A stretch of DNA of 64,000 bases from Nonomuraea montanisoli (GCF_013363975.1 NZ_JABWGN010000026.1:1-64000); one strand, 5' to 3'. Numbered from the stretch's first letter, positions 1 through 7,912 are shown. Notes: a model not told the origin generated them from the sequence alone. Translations and numbers: made by a program.

Positions 1-155
1 ACCCGGGCCTTCCACTTCTCGTTGCCGAGCAGCCAGTCGAAGGACTCGGTCTGCAGGGCAAGAAGGTCAGGAACTTCGAGGGGCTCCTGGATGCGCGAAA
101 AAGAGACGCGACGGGGACCGGCGGGTACGGCGGAGGCGTTGCGCGAGGCTGCCAA
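1..155 (-). CDS. rpoB: RNA polymerase beta subunit (5' end, partial)
   Basis: This is the first 51 codons of the beta subunit of RNA polymerase, the core transcription enzyme; the rest lies beyond the left edge. Reading leftwards, the protein starts LAASRNASAV and continues VSFSRIQEPLEVPDLLALQT and SFDWLLGNEKW, the typical actinobacterial RpoB N-terminus. The start chosen is TTG at 155-153. It is preceded by a GGAAGGA ribosome-binding site 6 bases upstream, and no ATG in frame is placed better. A strong sigma-70-type promoter lies about 105 bases upstream. Unusually, rplL is not the next gene upstream, because five other genes intervene. Confidence 0.95.
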   Translation of the reverse strand, partial: MAASRNASAVPAGPRRVSFSRIQEPLEVPDLLALQTESFDWLLGNEKWKAR

Positions 156-589
156 CAGATGTCCTTCCGAGGGCTCGCGGCGGACTGACTACACGCACGC
201 CAGACAACCTCGCAACGTGAGCAAGCGGAGCGGGTCGTCAAAGGGCAGCGCAAAGGGGCAGTGTAGCCGAACGGCACACGCCTGTCCACTTCGCCTTCGC
301 TGCATGCTCCACGTTGGTCGCAGCATCGCCCGTTCGCGCGGAAACGTCAAGCCCACAAGCCGGACTTTCCGCCGACCAGGGGCCCGGACGCTGGGTTTTC
401 TCCCCTGCGTGATCGGGCGCCTACCGTCAGGCCCAAGACGATACCCGCGAACGGGGACGGTTAACGCTCCGTCACACCGAGGACCGAACCCATGCCGGCG
501 ACCGGTGTGGTCGTGAAGGAGGTACCCCGTTCTTTGCCTTCGCCAAACCTCTTTTTTGGTAACAATTGACGGACCGCCGCGCCCAGCCC
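156..589. other. Non-coding upstream region of rpoB
   Basis: About 430 bases lie between the Mce-associated gene and rpoB. Both strands have open frames here, but their composition and compositionally biased translations look like GC-rich shadow frames. The only structure I can support is the promoter at 260-288. Confidence 0.6.
260..288 (-). promoter_or_regulatory. rpoB promoter
   Basis: On the minus strand, -35 TGGACA (288-283) and -10 TACACT (265-260) are separated by exactly 17 bases. Transcription would start near 254, about 100 bases before the rpoB start codon. A second candidate further upstream (TTGACG followed by GATGCT) is weaker. The 156-589 stretch holds no convincing gene and is best read as the rpoB promoter and leader. 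Confidence 0.7.
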
Positions 590-1087
590 TCAGACGGTCC
601 CGATCAGCGTCGACAGGTCCGCCGCCAGCCACCCGCCGTCACCGCGGACCATGGTCAGCCTGACCCGATTCTGGCTGATCTGGCGTTGCGGCGCCGCCTC
701 CCCCGGAACCTCCCTGACCGTACCGGTGTTCACGAACAAGAGCACCTCGACCCGCCCGGGTTCCGCGTGTTCGACGGCCGCCGCCGTGACGGACGCCGTC
801 TGCACGGTCTTCTGGGCCCTGGCCTTCCCGGCGAGGGACTTCGACAGCTCGCCGTAGTAGCCGGACAGCGCGCCCGTCGTGCGCGCCCTGGCCCGCGCCA
901 GGTCGCGGTCGACCGTGCGGTAGTCGTACGACATCAGCTCGGGCGCCGCCGTACGGGCGGACGCCATCGCCTCCACGCCGTCCGCGTCGGCGTCGCGCAG
1001 GGCCCGCAGGTCGGCCCACATCACGCCGACGACCGCGCCCAGCACGAGCACGGCGACGGCCAGCACCGCGGCCATGACGACCCTCAC
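590..1087 (-). CDS. Mce-associated membrane protein, second of pair
   Basis: The 165-residue protein has one N-terminal membrane helix (about residues 4-25, VVMAAVLAVAVLVLGAVVG) followed by an extracytoplasmic domain. That domain contains the SYDYRTVDRDLARA stretch and ends in a VRLTMVRGDGGWLAADL-type segment, the pattern of Mce-associated membrane proteins, which accompany Mce lipid-import systems. The exact role is unknown. GTG at 1087 is chosen over an upstream GTG at 1132 because GGAGAGGAG precedes it at good spacing and it gives the same length (165) as the neighbouring paralogue. The upstream paralogue ends 54 bases before this start, so they are probably co-transcribed. No mce, yrbE or ATPase genes are in the window. 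Confidence 0.75.
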   Translation of the reverse strand: MRVVMAAVLAVAVLVLGAVVGVMWADLRALRDADADGVEAMASARTAAPELMSYDYRTVDRDLARARARTTGALSGYYGELSKSLAGKARAQKTVQTASVTAAAVEHAEPGRVEVLLFVNTGTVREVPGEAAPQRQISQNRVRLTMVRGDGGWLAADLSTLIGTV

Positions 1088-1141
1088 ACCCGCGCTCCTC
1101 TCCTCCGGGCGCCACGACGGCGCACTGCACACGACGGCGCA

Positions 1142-1639
1142 CTACATCTGCACGGCCTTGGACACCAGCCAGACCCCGCCGACCTTGGTGAGGTCCATCG
1201 ACCACCGGCAGAACCGGTCCTGCGGCGGCGTCTTGGAGCCCTCCCAGCGGATGTCCACGTCGGCCACCACCAGCACCCTCGCCGCCGAGCCCGTCATCGA
1301 CACGAGCCCCGTGGCGCGTACCACGCCGTCCTGCACGACCTTGTTGGCGACCGTGGTGCTCTTGAGCCGGCCCAGGTTCGCCTCGTACTCCTCGCGCGCC
1401 GCCCCGGTGGAGGAGTCGAGGATGCGCCGGGCGTCGGCGTCCACGGTCTTGTAGTGCAGCGACAGCAGGTTCACCGCGTGCGAGCCCGCGGCCTGGAGCG
1501 CCGCCGCGCGATCGTCGGCCCTGGCCTGCGCGTCCCGCTCCTGGGCGCCGACCCACAGGCCGGCCACGGCCAGCACGACGAGCAGCGCGGACATCGCGAG
1601 GATCAGTGGGCGACCGAACCGAAGAGAGAGATTCGTCAC
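1142..1639 (-). CDS. Mce-associated membrane protein, first of pair
   Basis: The 165-residue protein has a membrane anchor at about residues 11-31 (LILAMSALLVVLAVAGLWVG) and an extracellular domain with LSLHYKTVDADARRIL, matching in position the SYDYRTVDRDLARA stretch of the downstream paralogue. It ends KVGGVWLVSKAVQM, again parallel to the partner. Both are best called Mce-associated proteins. The start is GTG at 1639, with GGAAGGG about 11 bases upstream, slightly far but the best available. The two look like a tandem duplication that has since diverged. Confidence 0.75.
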   Translation of the reverse strand: MTNLSLRFGRPLILAMSALLVVLAVAGLWVGAQERDAQARADDRAAALQAAGSHAVNLLSLHYKTVDADARRILDSSTGAAREEYEANLGRLKSTTVANKVVQDGVVRATGLVSMTGSAARVLVVADVDIRWEGSKTPPQDRFCRWSMDLTKVGGVWLVSKAVQM

Positions 1640-1834
1640 GTCCGTGCATCCCTTCCGCCGGCCGGATCATAACGCGGAGGTCACCGCGACCGGACGGGAA
1701 TCGGCCGGACAGGCATGAGACGGCATGGATCGGTCAGCGACGGGGTGACCCGGGTGACTGGGACGCCAGGCGAAGCAGTACCGGAGTGACTTGGGCGCCA
1801 GACGGCGTAGGTGCCGGCTCAGGCGCCAGACGCC

Positions 1835-2395
1835 TCAGGCGCCCGGCTCGGCCAGGGCGCGCAGGGCGGGGCGGAGTGCGGCGACGATGTCGTCGTGTGA
1901 CGCCTCGCGCAGCTCGTCCAGTTCCAGAAGCTGGTGGCCCACGGTCACGCCCAGCAGGACCGCCGTCATCAGCGCCGCGCGCAGCGGGGCGCCCTCGCCG
2001 GGCAGCGCCGCGCCGACCTGTCCGACCTGCCGGCTCAGCGCCTCGCGCGCCGTCGCGGCGGCCTCGGGGTGGGTGAGCATCGAGCGGAGCATCGCCAGGG
2101 ACGCGGGCGGCAGCCGCATCTTCACGCCCAGGGTGCCGAGCAACTGCTCGACGGCCTCCTCCGGGCTCGCCGCGGAGTCGGCCGGGTCCGCGACGCGCAC
2201 GGCCTCGGCGAAGAGGCGTCGCTTGTTGCCGAAGTACTGCATGACCAGCGCCGGATCGACCTCGGCGGCCGCCGCAACGGCGCGGATCGTGGTGCGCTCG
2301 AAGCCATGCTCGGCGAACAGGTCTCGCGCCGCGTCGAGGATGCGCTGCTCGGTCCTGCGGCGGCGCTCGGCGCGTGGGAGCGCTGGCTCGGTCAC
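1835..2395 (-). CDS. TetR-family transcriptional regulator
   Basis: The 186-residue protein has an N-terminal helix-turn-helix at about residues 14-60 (QRILDAARDLFAEHGFERTT then IRAVAAAAEVDPALVMQYFG), the classic TetR DNA-binding fold. The rest is a helical ligand-binding domain. The start is GTG at 2395, with a TAGAGT box ending 7 bases upstream, suggesting a leaderless mRNA. It is divergent from a SnoaL-like gene and a 28-base dyad lies between them, so it probably represses that gene and perhaps itself. The ligand is not predictable. Confidence 0.88.
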   Translation of the reverse strand: MTEPALPRAERRRRTEQRILDAARDLFAEHGFERTTIRAVAAAAEVDPALVMQYFGNKRRLFAEAVRVADPADSAASPEEAVEQLLGTLGVKMRLPPASLAMLRSMLTHPEAAATAREALSRQVGQVGAALPGEGAPLRAALMTAVLLGVTVGHQLLELDELREASHDDIVAALRPALRALAEPGA

Positions 2396-2402
2396 GGGGT
2401 CG

Positions 2403-2408
2403 ACTCTA
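2403..2408 (-). promoter_or_regulatory. -10 box of the TetR gene (leaderless)
   Basis: TAGAGT on the minus strand is followed by 7 bases and the GTG start, the spacing expected when transcription begins at the start codon. There is no Shine-Dalgarno sequence in the gap. Confidence 0.5.
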
Positions 2409-2414
2409 CATGTG

Positions 2415-2444
2415 TTGACCGGAGATCCTCGTTCACTCTACGCT
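2415..2444 (+). promoter_or_regulatory. Promoter of the SnoaL-like gene
   Basis: -35 TTGACC (2415-2420) and -10 TACGCT (2439-2444) are 18 bases apart on the plus strand, facing the SnoaL-like gene. The dyad at 2441-2468 overlaps the -10 and predicted start site, an arrangement suited to repression. Confidence 0.6.
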
Positions 2445-2468
2445 CGTTGAGTCAACGCCTGTTGAGCG
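2441..2468. promoter_or_regulatory. Probable TetR operator
   Basis: The outer arms CGCTC (2441-2445) and GAGCG (2464-2468) are perfect inverted repeats. Inside them CGTTGA-G-TCAACG (2445-2457) is a 13-base palindrome, and a further GTTGA copy follows. The site sits between the divergent TetR and SnoaL-like genes, over the promoter of the latter. Confidence 0.65.
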
Positions 2469-2483
2469 AAATGGGGTACATCT

Positions 2484-2873
2484 GTGTCCATCGAGGAGAT
2501 CGTCGCGGCGTTCCACCGCGCCATGCTGCACAAGTCCGCCGACGAGCTCGCCGACCTGTACGCCGAGGACGGCCTGCACGAGTTCCCGTTCGGCGGACTG
2601 GCGCCGCTCAAGGGACGGGAGGAGGTCCGCGCCGCGTACCGCGTGTCGTGGTCCGAGACGCCGGCCGAGGTCGAGCGGGTCCGGATGGTGGCGCTCCACG
2701 CCACGGCCGATCCGGAGGTCGTGGTGGTGGAGCAGCAGACCGACGTGACGGTGGCCGGGAACCCGATCACCGTGCCCGGCCTGCTGGTCCTGCGGGTGAG
2801 GGACGGGCGGATCGTCCACACGCGTGACTACATGGACGCCTCCGCCATCAGCCGCATCCGCGCCACCACCTGA
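2484..2873 (+). CDS. SnoaL/NTF2-like protein
   Basis: The 129-residue protein fits the NTF2-like cone fold: an N-terminal helix (SIEEIVAAFHRAMLHKSADE), the LADLYAEDGLHEFPFGG turn, a GREEVRAAYR helix, and a C-terminal sheet ending in LVLRVRDGRIVHTRDYMD. Such proteins are small ketosteroid-isomerase-like enzymes or binding proteins; the substrate here is unknown. The start is GTG at 2484 after a purine-rich GGGG. It is divergent from, and probably controlled by, the TetR regulator at 1835-2395. Confidence 0.8.
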   Translation: MSIEEIVAAFHRAMLHKSADELADLYAEDGLHEFPFGGLAPLKGREEVRAAYRVSWSETPAEVERVRMVALHATADPEVVVVEQQTDVTVAGNPITVPGLLVLRVRDGRIVHTRDYMDASAISRIRATT

Positions 2874-3285
2874 CCAGCACCGCCCCGTCTCGGGACGCGT
2901 CCGGTGAGCCCCCGCGCGGACGTGAGCCCGCGGCGGAAGGCCGCCACACGAACGTGAGGGTTCGCCAGCCACCCCGCGGCTGCCGCGCGGGCCTCGCGCG
3001 GACGTGGGCCCGCGACGGGGTGACCACCGCACGGGCGTGGGGCGTGGGCGCGGGGTGGGGGTGCGCCGTGCCGGGGGCGGCGGCCACGGAGGCGCGGCCC
3101 GCTGGTGGGGGCGCGCCGATGCGAAGGCGCAGCCCATGAACGGTGACCGCGCCGATGCGGCGGCGCGGCCCGCTGGTGGGGGCCGCGCGGACGTGGAGGC
3201 GACCGGCGTGGGGTGGCCGCGCGGAGGCGGAGGCGAGCGGTGGGCGGTGGCCGTGCCGACGTGGAGTGGGCCGGTGGGCGGGCGG
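2874..3285. repeat. Gene-free, repeat-rich stretch
   Basis: About 410 bases of extremely GC-rich sequence with no credible gene. A 21-base direct repeat (GGCGCGGCCCGCTGGTGGGG plus G) occurs at 3091-3111 and 3162-3182. CGCGCCGATGCG occurs at 3112-3123 and 3148-3159. GCGCGGACGTG occurs at 2914, 2996 and 3185. It separates the SnoaL-like gene from the converging glycosyltransferase gene. Confidence 0.6.
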
Positions 3286-5610
3286 TCAGCCGGTGGTCAG
3301 GTCGAAGAGCGTCACGCCGCCCACGGTGGTGGCCGTGAACGTCTCCTGGACCCAGGCCGCGATCCGGGCCGCGTCGTCGCTGCCCCCGCTGCCCGAGCTC
3401 CCCGTGCCGCCCGAGCTCCCCGTGCCGCCCGAAGTCCCCATGCCGCCCGTGGCGCCTGGGCGGCCGGCCATCCCCATGCCTGTCCCGACGAAGTAGTGGA
3501 TCTTCTTCTCGGCCACGTACTGCTGGAAGCGGGCCAGCGTCGGTGCCGGGTCCGTGCCGTTGAACCCGCCCACCGCCATCACCGGCAGGCCGCTCGCGAG
3601 CTGGTACCCGGCGGCGTTGTTCGAGCCGACCGTCGCCGCGGCCCACGTGTAGGAGGCGGCGTCCCGCTTGAGCAGGGTGGTCACCTCGGCGGAGGGGGTG
3701 CCCGCGTTCAGCAGCCCGCCCGTGCCGCCGGGCCGTCCGCCGCCCATGCCGCCACGGCCCGCCGCGCGCCCGTCCGGGAACGGCCCGCCCGGCTGCCCCG
3801 TGCCCTGCGGCGCTCCCCCGGACGGGCCCTGCCCGAGCTGCACCCCGCCGGGCAAGCCCTGCCCGGGCTGGGCGCCCATCGGGCCCATGCCCATCGCCCG
3901 GCCCCCGCCACGGAACCCGCCGGGGCCGCCGAAGCGTCCCGGGCCGCCGGTGGAGGGCCCGGCCGTCGGGATGGCGCCCGTGTGTGGCGAGGACGCGGTG
4001 TCCACCGCATAGGCGGCCGGCCCGGCGAGACAGACCACGACCGCCCCCACGGCGACGACCTTGCCCCACCACCTCAGCGGCCGCCGCCGCCCGGACTCCT
4101 GCCCCGTCAGACCTAGACCTGCTCGGGCTATTTCACGTGCCTGGACGGCTTCACGTGCCCGGGCCGTCGGCTTCGGCGCCGGCCAGGCGCCCGATCGAAT
4201 CGCACCCGGCCGAACCGGGTCCCTCTCGGCGGAGTCCTCCCGGTCCGTCGGCCCGAATACGGCCACCTCCCGTACGGCCGGCTCTCGTTCCGTGTCCTCC
4301 CGCACCGCCGGGTCCTGCTCCTCGGTCTCCCCTACGGCCACGTGCCGGGTGGCGAGGCGTCCCAGGGGCAGGAGGGCCGCCGCCAGCGCCAGCCCCGCCA
4401 CCAGCACCACCGGCCCCAGCCAGGGGTTCCAGTCCTCGTCACGCGTCAGCAGCACGTACGACCACAGCGCCGTCAGCCCCGTGACCCCCGCCGGCAGGAC
4501 CGGCTCCCGGCGCTCCCACGCCAGCGCGGCCCCCACCCCCACCAGAGCGGCGATCGCCGGGGCCAGCGCGACCGTGTAGTACGCGTGGAAGATCCCCTGC
4601 ATGAAGCTGAAGATCAGCCCCGTGACCACCAGCCACCCACCCCACACGCCGAGCTGCGCGCGGGCCGGATCCGTGCGCGGCGCGCGCCGCGTCAGCCACA
4701 GCCCCGCCCCCAGCAGGATCAGCGCGGCGGGCAGCAGCCACGAGATCTGGCCGCCCGCCTCCGCGTCGAACAGCCGCAACGGTCCCGCCTCCTGGTTGAG
4801 GTTGCCGAGACCGCCGTAGTCGGCGCCGTTGAGCCGCCCGATGCCGTTGTAGCCGAGCGCCAGCTCCAGCACGCTGTTGGTCTGCGAGCCGCCGATGTAC
4901 GGCCGGTCGGACGCGGGCACCAGCGCCACGGCCAGCAGCCACCACCCGGCCGACACCACCATGGCCACCCCGGCGAGGGCGAGCTGCCCCACCCGCCGCC
5001 ACACGCCCGCCGGCGCCGTCAGCAGGTACACCAGCGCGAACCCCGGCAGCACCAGGAACGCCTGCAGCATCTTGGCCAGGAACGCGAACCCCAGGCACAC
5101 CCCGGCCAGCACCAGCCACCGGGTGGCCGCCCGCTCCTGCGCCCGCACCACGCAGTACGCGGCGAGCGTCATCAGCAGCACCAGGAGCGCGTCCGGGTTG
5201 TTGAAGCGGAACATCAGCACCGCCACCGGAGTCAGCGCCATGACGGCGACGGCCAGCAGTCCCGCCCAGGCCGGGAAGCGCCGCCGCACCGTCGCGTACA
5301 CCACGGCGACGGTCGCCACCCCCATGAGCGCCTGCGGGACGAGGATGCTCCACGTGTTCAGCCCGAACACGCGCGCGCTGAGCTCCATCGGCCACAGCGA
5401 CGCCGGCGTCTTGTCCACGGTGATCGCGTTCGCGGCGTCGGACGAGCCGAAGAAGAACGCCTTCCAGCTCTGGGTGCCGGCCTGCACGGCGGCCGAGTAG
5501 AACGCGTTGGCCCAGCCGGACGAGCCGAGCCCCCAGAGGTAGAGCGCGGCGGTGGCGGCGAGCAGGCCGCCCAGCGCCCATCGGGTCCTGCCATGCGTGG
5601 TGGTGGTCAC
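3286..5610 (-). CDS. GT39-family membrane glycosyltransferase
   Basis: The 774-residue polytopic membrane protein is of the ArnT/PMT (GT39, GT-C) type, which transfers a sugar from a polyprenyl-phosphate donor on the outer face of the membrane. The first extracytoplasmic loop carries VDKTPASLW (Asp about 66), the DK(P/T)P-like catalytic motif of these enzymes. About twelve hydrophobic segments follow, then a charged linker (many E/R, about residues 440-520), one more helix, a Gly/Pro/Met-rich stretch and a small C-terminal domain (ARFQQYVAEKKIHYFVGTG ... FTATTVGGVTLFDLTTG), as in YkcB-like actinobacterial proteins. The start is GTG at 5610, with TAGCCT 7 bases upstream (leaderless); longer starts at 5697 have no support. 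The acceptor is unknown. Confidence 0.85.
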   Translation of the reverse strand: MTTTTHGRTRWALGGLLAATAALYLWGLGSSGWANAFYSAAVQAGTQSWKAFFFGSSDAANAITVDKTPASLWPMELSARVFGLNTWSILVPQALMGVATVAVVYATVRRRFPAWAGLLAVAVMALTPVAVLMFRFNNPDALLVLLMTLAAYCVVRAQERAATRWLVLAGVCLGFAFLAKMLQAFLVLPGFALVYLLTAPAGVWRRVGQLALAGVAMVVSAGWWLLAVALVPASDRPYIGGSQTNSVLELALGYNGIGRLNGADYGGLGNLNQEAGPLRLFDAEAGGQISWLLPAALILLGAGLWLTRRAPRTDPARAQLGVWGGWLVVTGLIFSFMQGIFHAYYTVALAPAIAALVGVGAALAWERREPVLPAGVTGLTALWSYVLLTRDEDWNPWLGPVVLVAGLALAAALLPLGRLATRHVAVGETEEQDPAVREDTEREPAVREVAVFGPTDREDSAERDPVRPGAIRSGAWPAPKPTARAREAVQAREIARAGLGLTGQESGRRRPLRWWGKVVAVGAVVVCLAGPAAYAVDTASSPHTGAIPTAGPSTGGPGRFGGPGGFRGGGRAMGMGPMGAQPGQGLPGGVQLGQGPSGGAPQGTGQPGGPFPDGRAAGRGGMGGGRPGGTGGLLNAGTPSAEVTTLLKRDAASYTWAAATVGSNNAAGYQLASGLPVMAVGGFNGTDPAPTLARFQQYVAEKKIHYFVGTGMGMAGRPGATGGMGTSGGTGSSGGTGSSGSGGSDDAARIAAWVQETFTATTVGGVTLFDLTTG

Positions 5611-5617
5611 GCAGGCC

Positions 5618-5623
5618 AGGCTA
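5618..5623 (-). promoter_or_regulatory. -10 box of the GT39 gene (leaderless)
   Basis: TAGCCT on the minus strand ends 7 bases before GTG at 5610, and no Shine-Dalgarno sequence is present. The gene lies beyond the rplL terminator, so it needs its own promoter. Confidence 0.5.
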
Positions 5624-5733
5624 GGAACGGCACCTCCGCCCACGGTGAGAGGCGCATGAGAATCCGCTGAGCACCCGGTGCGGGCACGCGAAGGCACCCG
5701 GCGCGATCACGGAAGCACCCGGTGCGGGCACGC

Positions 5734-5777
5734 AGAAGGGGCGGCACACCCGGCACCAGGGTGTGGCCGCCCCTTCT
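5734..5777 (-). terminator. Terminator after rplJL
   Basis: A hairpin with arms of 18 and 19 bases (AGAAGGGGCGGC-ACACCC and its complement with one bulged base) and a 7-base loop lies about 50 bases downstream of the rplL stop codon. It would end the rplJL transcript before the GT39 gene. Confidence 0.8.
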
Positions 5778-5826
5778 GGACGAACGATCTCGCGAGGCGC
5801 CCGCGAGGGGCGCCCGGAGAGGGGTG

Positions 5827-6216
5827 TTACTTGACGGTGACGGTGGCGCCGGCGCCCTCGAGGGCAGCCTTGGCCTTCTCCGCCTGGTCCTTGTTGACCT
5901 TGCCGTCGAAGACCGGCTTGGGAGCGCCGTCCACCAGGTCCTTGGCCTCCTTCAGGCCGAGGGACGTGAGGGCGCGGATCTCCTTGATGACCTGGATCTT
6001 CTTGTCGCCGGCGGCCTCGAGGATGACGTCGAACTCGTCCTGCTCCTCGACCTCGGCGGCGGCGGGACCGGCGCCGGTGGGGGCGGCGGCGACCGCGACG
6101 GGGGCGGCGGCCTTGACGTCGAAGACGTCCTCGAACTGCTTCACGAACTCGGACAGCTCGAGGAGGGTCATCTCCTTGAACGCGTCGAGCAGCTCGTCGG
6201 TGCTGAGCTTCGCCAT
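5827..6216 (-). CDS. rplL: 50S ribosomal protein L7/L12
   Basis: The 129-residue stalk protein recruits translation factors to the ribosome. The N-terminal dimerisation helices (LSTDELLDAFKEMTLLELSE), an Ala/Pro hinge (about 52-66) and the C-terminal domain (EFDVILEAAGDKKIQVIKEI then LTSLGLKEAKDLVDGAPKPV) are all present. The start is ATG with GGAGG upstream. It is the second gene of an rplJ-rplL pair, followed by a strong terminator. Confidence 0.98.
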   Translation of the reverse strand: MAKLSTDELLDAFKEMTLLELSEFVKQFEDVFDVKAAAPVAVAAAPTGAGPAAAEVEEQDEFDVILEAAGDKKIQVIKEIRALTSLGLKEAKDLVDGAPKPVFDGKVNKDQAEKAKAALEGAGATVTVK

Positions 6217-6285
6217 GATGGTTTCCTCCGTATGGGACTTGCGAAAATTAGGAACGGGACCGCGGTGTGTGCGGCAATCCCCGAG

Positions 6286-6810
6286 CTACTCGCCCGGCTC
6301 TTCGCGCTTGGCGCGAAGGGCCTCGGCCAGCTGAGCCATCTGCGTGGGCAGCGCGGCGAACATCGCGGCAGCGGCGCTCTGCTTCGCCTTGAGCGCGCCA
6401 GCAAGCTTCGCGAGGAGAACCTCACGGGACTCGAGGTCGGCGAGCTTGGTGATTCCAGCGGCGTCGAGGGCCTTGCCCTCCAGCACGCCACCCTTGATCA
6501 CCAGAAGGGGATTGGCCTTGGCGAAGTCACGCAGACCCTTGGCCGCCTCGACGACGTCGCCCTTGACGAAGGCGACAGCGGTCGGGCCGATCAGCAGGTC
6601 GTCCAGACCAGTCACGCCGGCCTCGTTGGCCGCGAGCTTGGTCAGGGTGTTCTTCGCCACGGCGAACTTCGCATTCTCACCAAGAGCAACGCGCAGCTGC
6701 TTGAGCTGGGCGACGGTGAGACCGCGGTACTCGGTCAGAACGGCGGCGGCGCTGCCTTCGAACTCGCTCTTGAGCTCGGCAACCGCTGTCGCCTTATCCG
6801 CCCTCGCCAT
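6286..6810 (-). CDS. rplJ: 50S ribosomal protein L10
   Basis: The 174-residue protein anchors the L7/L12 stalk to 23S rRNA. It begins MARADKATAV and contains LTEYRGLTVAQLKQLRVALG and AKNTLTKLAANEAG, hallmark L10 segments. ATG at 6810 is chosen because GGAAGGAGG sits just upstream; the frame is open a further 29 codons, but that part overlaps the leader. In other bacteria the L10-L12 complex represses its own mRNA through a leader structure, and a long leader is present here. Confidence 0.97.
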   Translation of the reverse strand: MARADKATAVAELKSEFEGSAAAVLTEYRGLTVAQLKQLRVALGENAKFAVAKNTLTKLAANEAGVTGLDDLLIGPTAVAFVKGDVVEAAKGLRDFAKANPLLVIKGGVLEGKALDAAGITKLADLESREVLLAKLAGALKAKQSAAAAMFAALPTQMAQLAEALRAKREEPGE

Positions 6811-7050
6811 GGGCCTCCTTCCAGATGTGCCACCGGTGAAGGCCCACAGAAACGAGAACAGCCCCGGGCGCAGGGCGCACACGGGGCTCACGCACATGGA
6901 TCAACCATGCGGGAAACTCGCATCACACCTGCGCGGGCTGTCCGCTTGCGCGGATCCTTCGGTCGTCAGGTAGTCAGGCACCCGACAACAGCCGGCGGTC
7001 TTCGGCAACGACCAGAGTAAGGCCTGGCCGCCGAGTTTCCAAATCGCTCT
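6811..7050 (-). ncRNA. Probable rplJL leader (L10 autoregulatory leader)
   Basis: About 240 bases upstream of rplJ hold no gene and have several dyad elements. Bacterial rplJL mRNAs commonly carry an L10-binding leader at this place. The call rests mainly on position; I cannot check it against the covariance model. Confidence 0.4.
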
Positions 7051-7052
7051 CG

Positions 7053-7070
7053 GGACCGATCGCTCGGTCC
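7053..7070 (-). terminator. Hairpin after the lipoprotein gene
   Basis: GGACCGA-TCGC-TCGGTCC is a perfect 7-base-pair hairpin starting 15 bases beyond the stop codon of the lipoprotein gene. It has no clear T tract, so it is a modest terminator candidate. Confidence 0.45.
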
Positions 7071-7084
7071 GTGGTGGACGTGCT

Positions 7085-7912
7085 CTAGTTGGTGGTGCCC
7101 TTGGGCATCTCACCGACCTGGTCGGCGGGCGGCGCCTCGATGTTCACCGGCTCGTTGAAGCCCTTGAAGAACAGCGTGGCGTCGAGCGTGGTGCCCTGCT
7201 CCTTGCCGTTCAGCGCGAGCTTGCGCGGCAGGCCGTCGGAGCCCACCCAGAAGTCGAACTTGACGTCCTTCAGCTCCGCCAGACCCCTGCGGGCCTGCTC
7301 CTGCTCGTCGGCGGGGAGCTGCTTGACCGCCACGTCCGTCGGGAACGTGCCGCTGTAGTGGGTGGTGTCCGTGCCGTCCACGGTCTCCGTGCCGACGGAC
7401 TTCACGTCCTGGGACGTGGTGACCATCTTGGTGACGTTGGCCAGGTCGAACTGCTGGATCTGGCCGAGCGTCTGCTTGACCTGGTCGGAACCGCCCATGT
7501 CGTTGAGCGAGACCTTGATCCACGGCTTGGTGGCGCCGACGAGTTCCTTCAGCGCCTCGACCTTGACGTACACCGTGTCGCCCTGGAGCACGGCGCGCAC
7601 CCCGCCGGGCAGCGCGCGCTGGCCCATGTCGACGGTGTCGAGCGTGAGGTCGACGGCGAGCTGCGGCTTGCTCTGGTAGAGCATCCGCCCCTGCACCTTG
7701 CCGCTGTCGTCCTGCGAGCCCGTGACGTTGACGACGGCGTCCACGGTGTAGCTGGTGACCTCCGAGGTCTTCTGCGCGGCCTGCGCCAGCACTTCGGAGG
7801 CGGCCAGGTTCACCTGGATCGGCTGCGCGTTCGAGCCGCAACCGGTGAGCGTGACCGCCACTAACGCGGCGCCGGCCGCGGCAGTGGCGAGAGAAATCCT
7901 GCGCTTCAGCAT
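7085..7912 (-). CDS. LppX/LprAFG-type lipoprotein
   Basis: The 275-residue exported lipoprotein has the signal peptide MLKRRISLATAAAGAALVAV and lipobox LTGC (Cys25). The mature part matches the actinobacterial LppX/LprAFG family: an ASEVLAQAAQKTSEVTSYTV opening, a repeated beta-sheet fold, and DVKFDFWVGSDGLPRKLAL near the end. In mycobacteria these proteins have a hydrophobic cavity and carry lipids to the outer envelope; the cargo here is unknown. The gene sits between the rplKA and rplJL units on the same strand, but with hairpins on both sides. Confidence 0.8.
   Translation of the reverse strand: MLKRRISLATAAAGAALVAVTLTGCGSNAQPIQVNLAASEVLAQAAQKTSEVTSYTVDAVVNVTGSQDDSGKVQGRMLYQSKPQLAVDLTLDTVDMGQRALPGGVRAVLQGDTVYVKVEALKELVGATKPWIKVSLNDMGGSDQVKQTLGQIQQFDLANVTKMVTTSQDVKSVGTETVDGTDTTHYSGTFPTDVAVKQLPADEQEQARRGLAELKDVKFDFWVGSDGLPRKLALNGKEQGTTLDATLFFKGFNEPVNIEAPPADQVGEMPKGTTN

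Noticed and set aside
22..632. Open frames on both strands upstream of rpoB
   Set aside because: Low-complexity Arg/Gly/Ser-rich products, no ribosome-binding site, and overlap with the rpoB start and promoter; typical of GC-rich shadow frames.
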